DNA of 64,000 bases from Zavarzinella formosa DSM 19928. GTDB taxonomy: Bacteria > Planctomycetota > Planctomycetia > Gemmatales > Gemmataceae. Where the stretch lies: assembly GCF_000255705.1 (NCBI RefSeq), contig NZ_JH636441.1, positions 431,884 through 495,883 on the forward strand. Reading direction: 5' to 3'. This document shows, in pieces, positions 63,524-64,000 of the stretch (its first letter is position 1; the number at the start of each line of letters is the position of its first letter). The position numbers and the translations under genes were made by a program. The notes beneath the pieces are model-generated. The model saw nothing but the letters and a program-made list of their open reading frames with translations. It had not been told where the DNA came from and ran no database searches.

Positions 63524-63590
63524 GAGCCCCACTGCGTGAGCGGTGGGGGTGGCTTTCACTCTCAGGAAGCCACCCCCACCGCTCACGCAG
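63524..63590. repeat. Palindromic repeat, second copy, right arm truncated
   Basis: Arms 63532-63555 and 63567-63590 match over 24 bases, and the left arm continues outward with GAGCCCCA (63524-63531). The matching outer part of the right arm is missing; unrelated sequence starts at 63591. It is the same family as 21606-21696. Confidence 0.85.
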
Positions 63591-63679
63591 CAGTCGTGTG
63601 AAGATCTTTGGAAATCGTAACGTCTGATGAGAGCGGGAGTTATTATTCGCGTTGAGGCGGTTTTGAGCAGGAGACGTGG

Positions 63680-64000
63680 ATGGAAACCCAAGAGATGCCG
63701 TTTGAGGCGAGTGTTTTAATGCGTCTCCCGCTGGCGGAGGCGACGCTTCGGTTGATGCGGCATGTGCTCGATCCGGCCGAACTGGACCGGTTGTACGACG
63801 AGTTTCGGGGAGGGTGTTACCAACGTCAACTGACGTTTTCCCAAATGGTTCAACTCATCGCCGATTGCCTGCTCGGGCCGGCGGAAAGCGCCCGGGAGCG
63901 GCTGTTGGAGGCGGACGAACAGGACGAACTCCCGGCCACGACCCGGGCTTTTTACGACAAGCTGTCCCGGTCTCCCATTGAGGTATCCGCCCGGCTGGTC
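63680..64000 (+). mobile_element. IS4-type transposase, N-terminal part (cut by window edge)
   Basis: The ATG at 63680 has AGGAG 8 bases upstream and the frame is open to the edge (107 residues). The segment FRGGCYQRQLTFSQMVQLIADCLLG resembles the N-terminus of IS4-type DDE transposases. The catalytic domain lies outside. The element probably begins near 63591, where the palindrome is interrupted. Confidence 0.65.

Overview
The window looks like a chromosome segment of a planctomycete, most likely a Gemmataceae-type organism. The evidence is the gene content: two DUF1559 prepilin-like proteins, a sulfatase, a short ECF sigma factor paired with a Ser/Thr kinase, a Minf_1886-family protein (known mainly from Planctomycetes and Verrucomicrobia), large PQQ-repeat and membrane proteins, and many GTG starts at roughly 60% GC by eye. 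Genus and species cannot be fixed from the sequence alone. Strand use is mixed, and intergenic regions carry several palindromic repeat families.

Layout. 1-9.5 kb: a ParA/MinD-type ATPase fused to WD40 repeats (runs off the left edge), a putative outer-membrane barrel, an exported redoxin, a very large LamG/PQQ/methyltransferase-like protein, and zwf. 9.7-14.3 kb: a tight operon of an anchored unknown protein, a histidine kinase and a sulfatase. 14.3-20.4 kb: a small unknown gene, a molybdopterin oxidoreductase with mogA, an iron-dependent alcohol dehydrogenase and a PhoD-like phosphatase. 20.4-28 kb: a Tyr/Asn-rich TPR protein, a 1186-residue membrane protein, a J-domain-like protein and a zinc-ribbon-like protein. 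28.6-32 kb: two modules of DUF1559 protein, hairpin and small lipoprotein, with a DUF1559 relic between them. 32.3-37.5 kb: a REC-GAF regulator with a cytoplasmic subtilase, a Rieske oxygenase, an RMD1-like membrane protein and a Uma2 protein.

37.5-61 kb is dominated by a minus-strand core-information superregion. In transcription order it is secA, ricT-like, Minf_1886, an anchored protein, tRNA-Thr(TGT), tRNA-Tyr, tRNA-Gly, tRNA-Thr(GGT), tuf, tRNA-Trp, secE, nusG, a small membrane ORF, rplK, rplA, rplJ, rplL, rpoB, rpoC, then a terminator, an ECF sigma factor, a Ser/Thr kinase, the Uma2 gene and the RMD1-like gene. The tRNA-tuf-secE-nusG-rpl-rpo order matches the classical bacterial arrangement (the E. 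coli thrU-tyrU-glyT-thrT-tufB neighbourhood) almost gene for gene. SecE is strikingly enlarged, with seven predicted membrane segments. The right end holds a DUF4139-type exported protein and the start of an IS4-type transposase whose element appears to break a palindromic repeat.

The strongest candidates for something new are the ParA-WD40 fusion, the enlarged SecE, the response regulator-subtilase pair, the repeated DUF1559-hairpin-lipoprotein module, and the palindromic repeats, one of which has a REPIN-like layout with telomere-like GGGTTTAGGG arms. No CRISPR array, rRNA or recognised defence system was seen.
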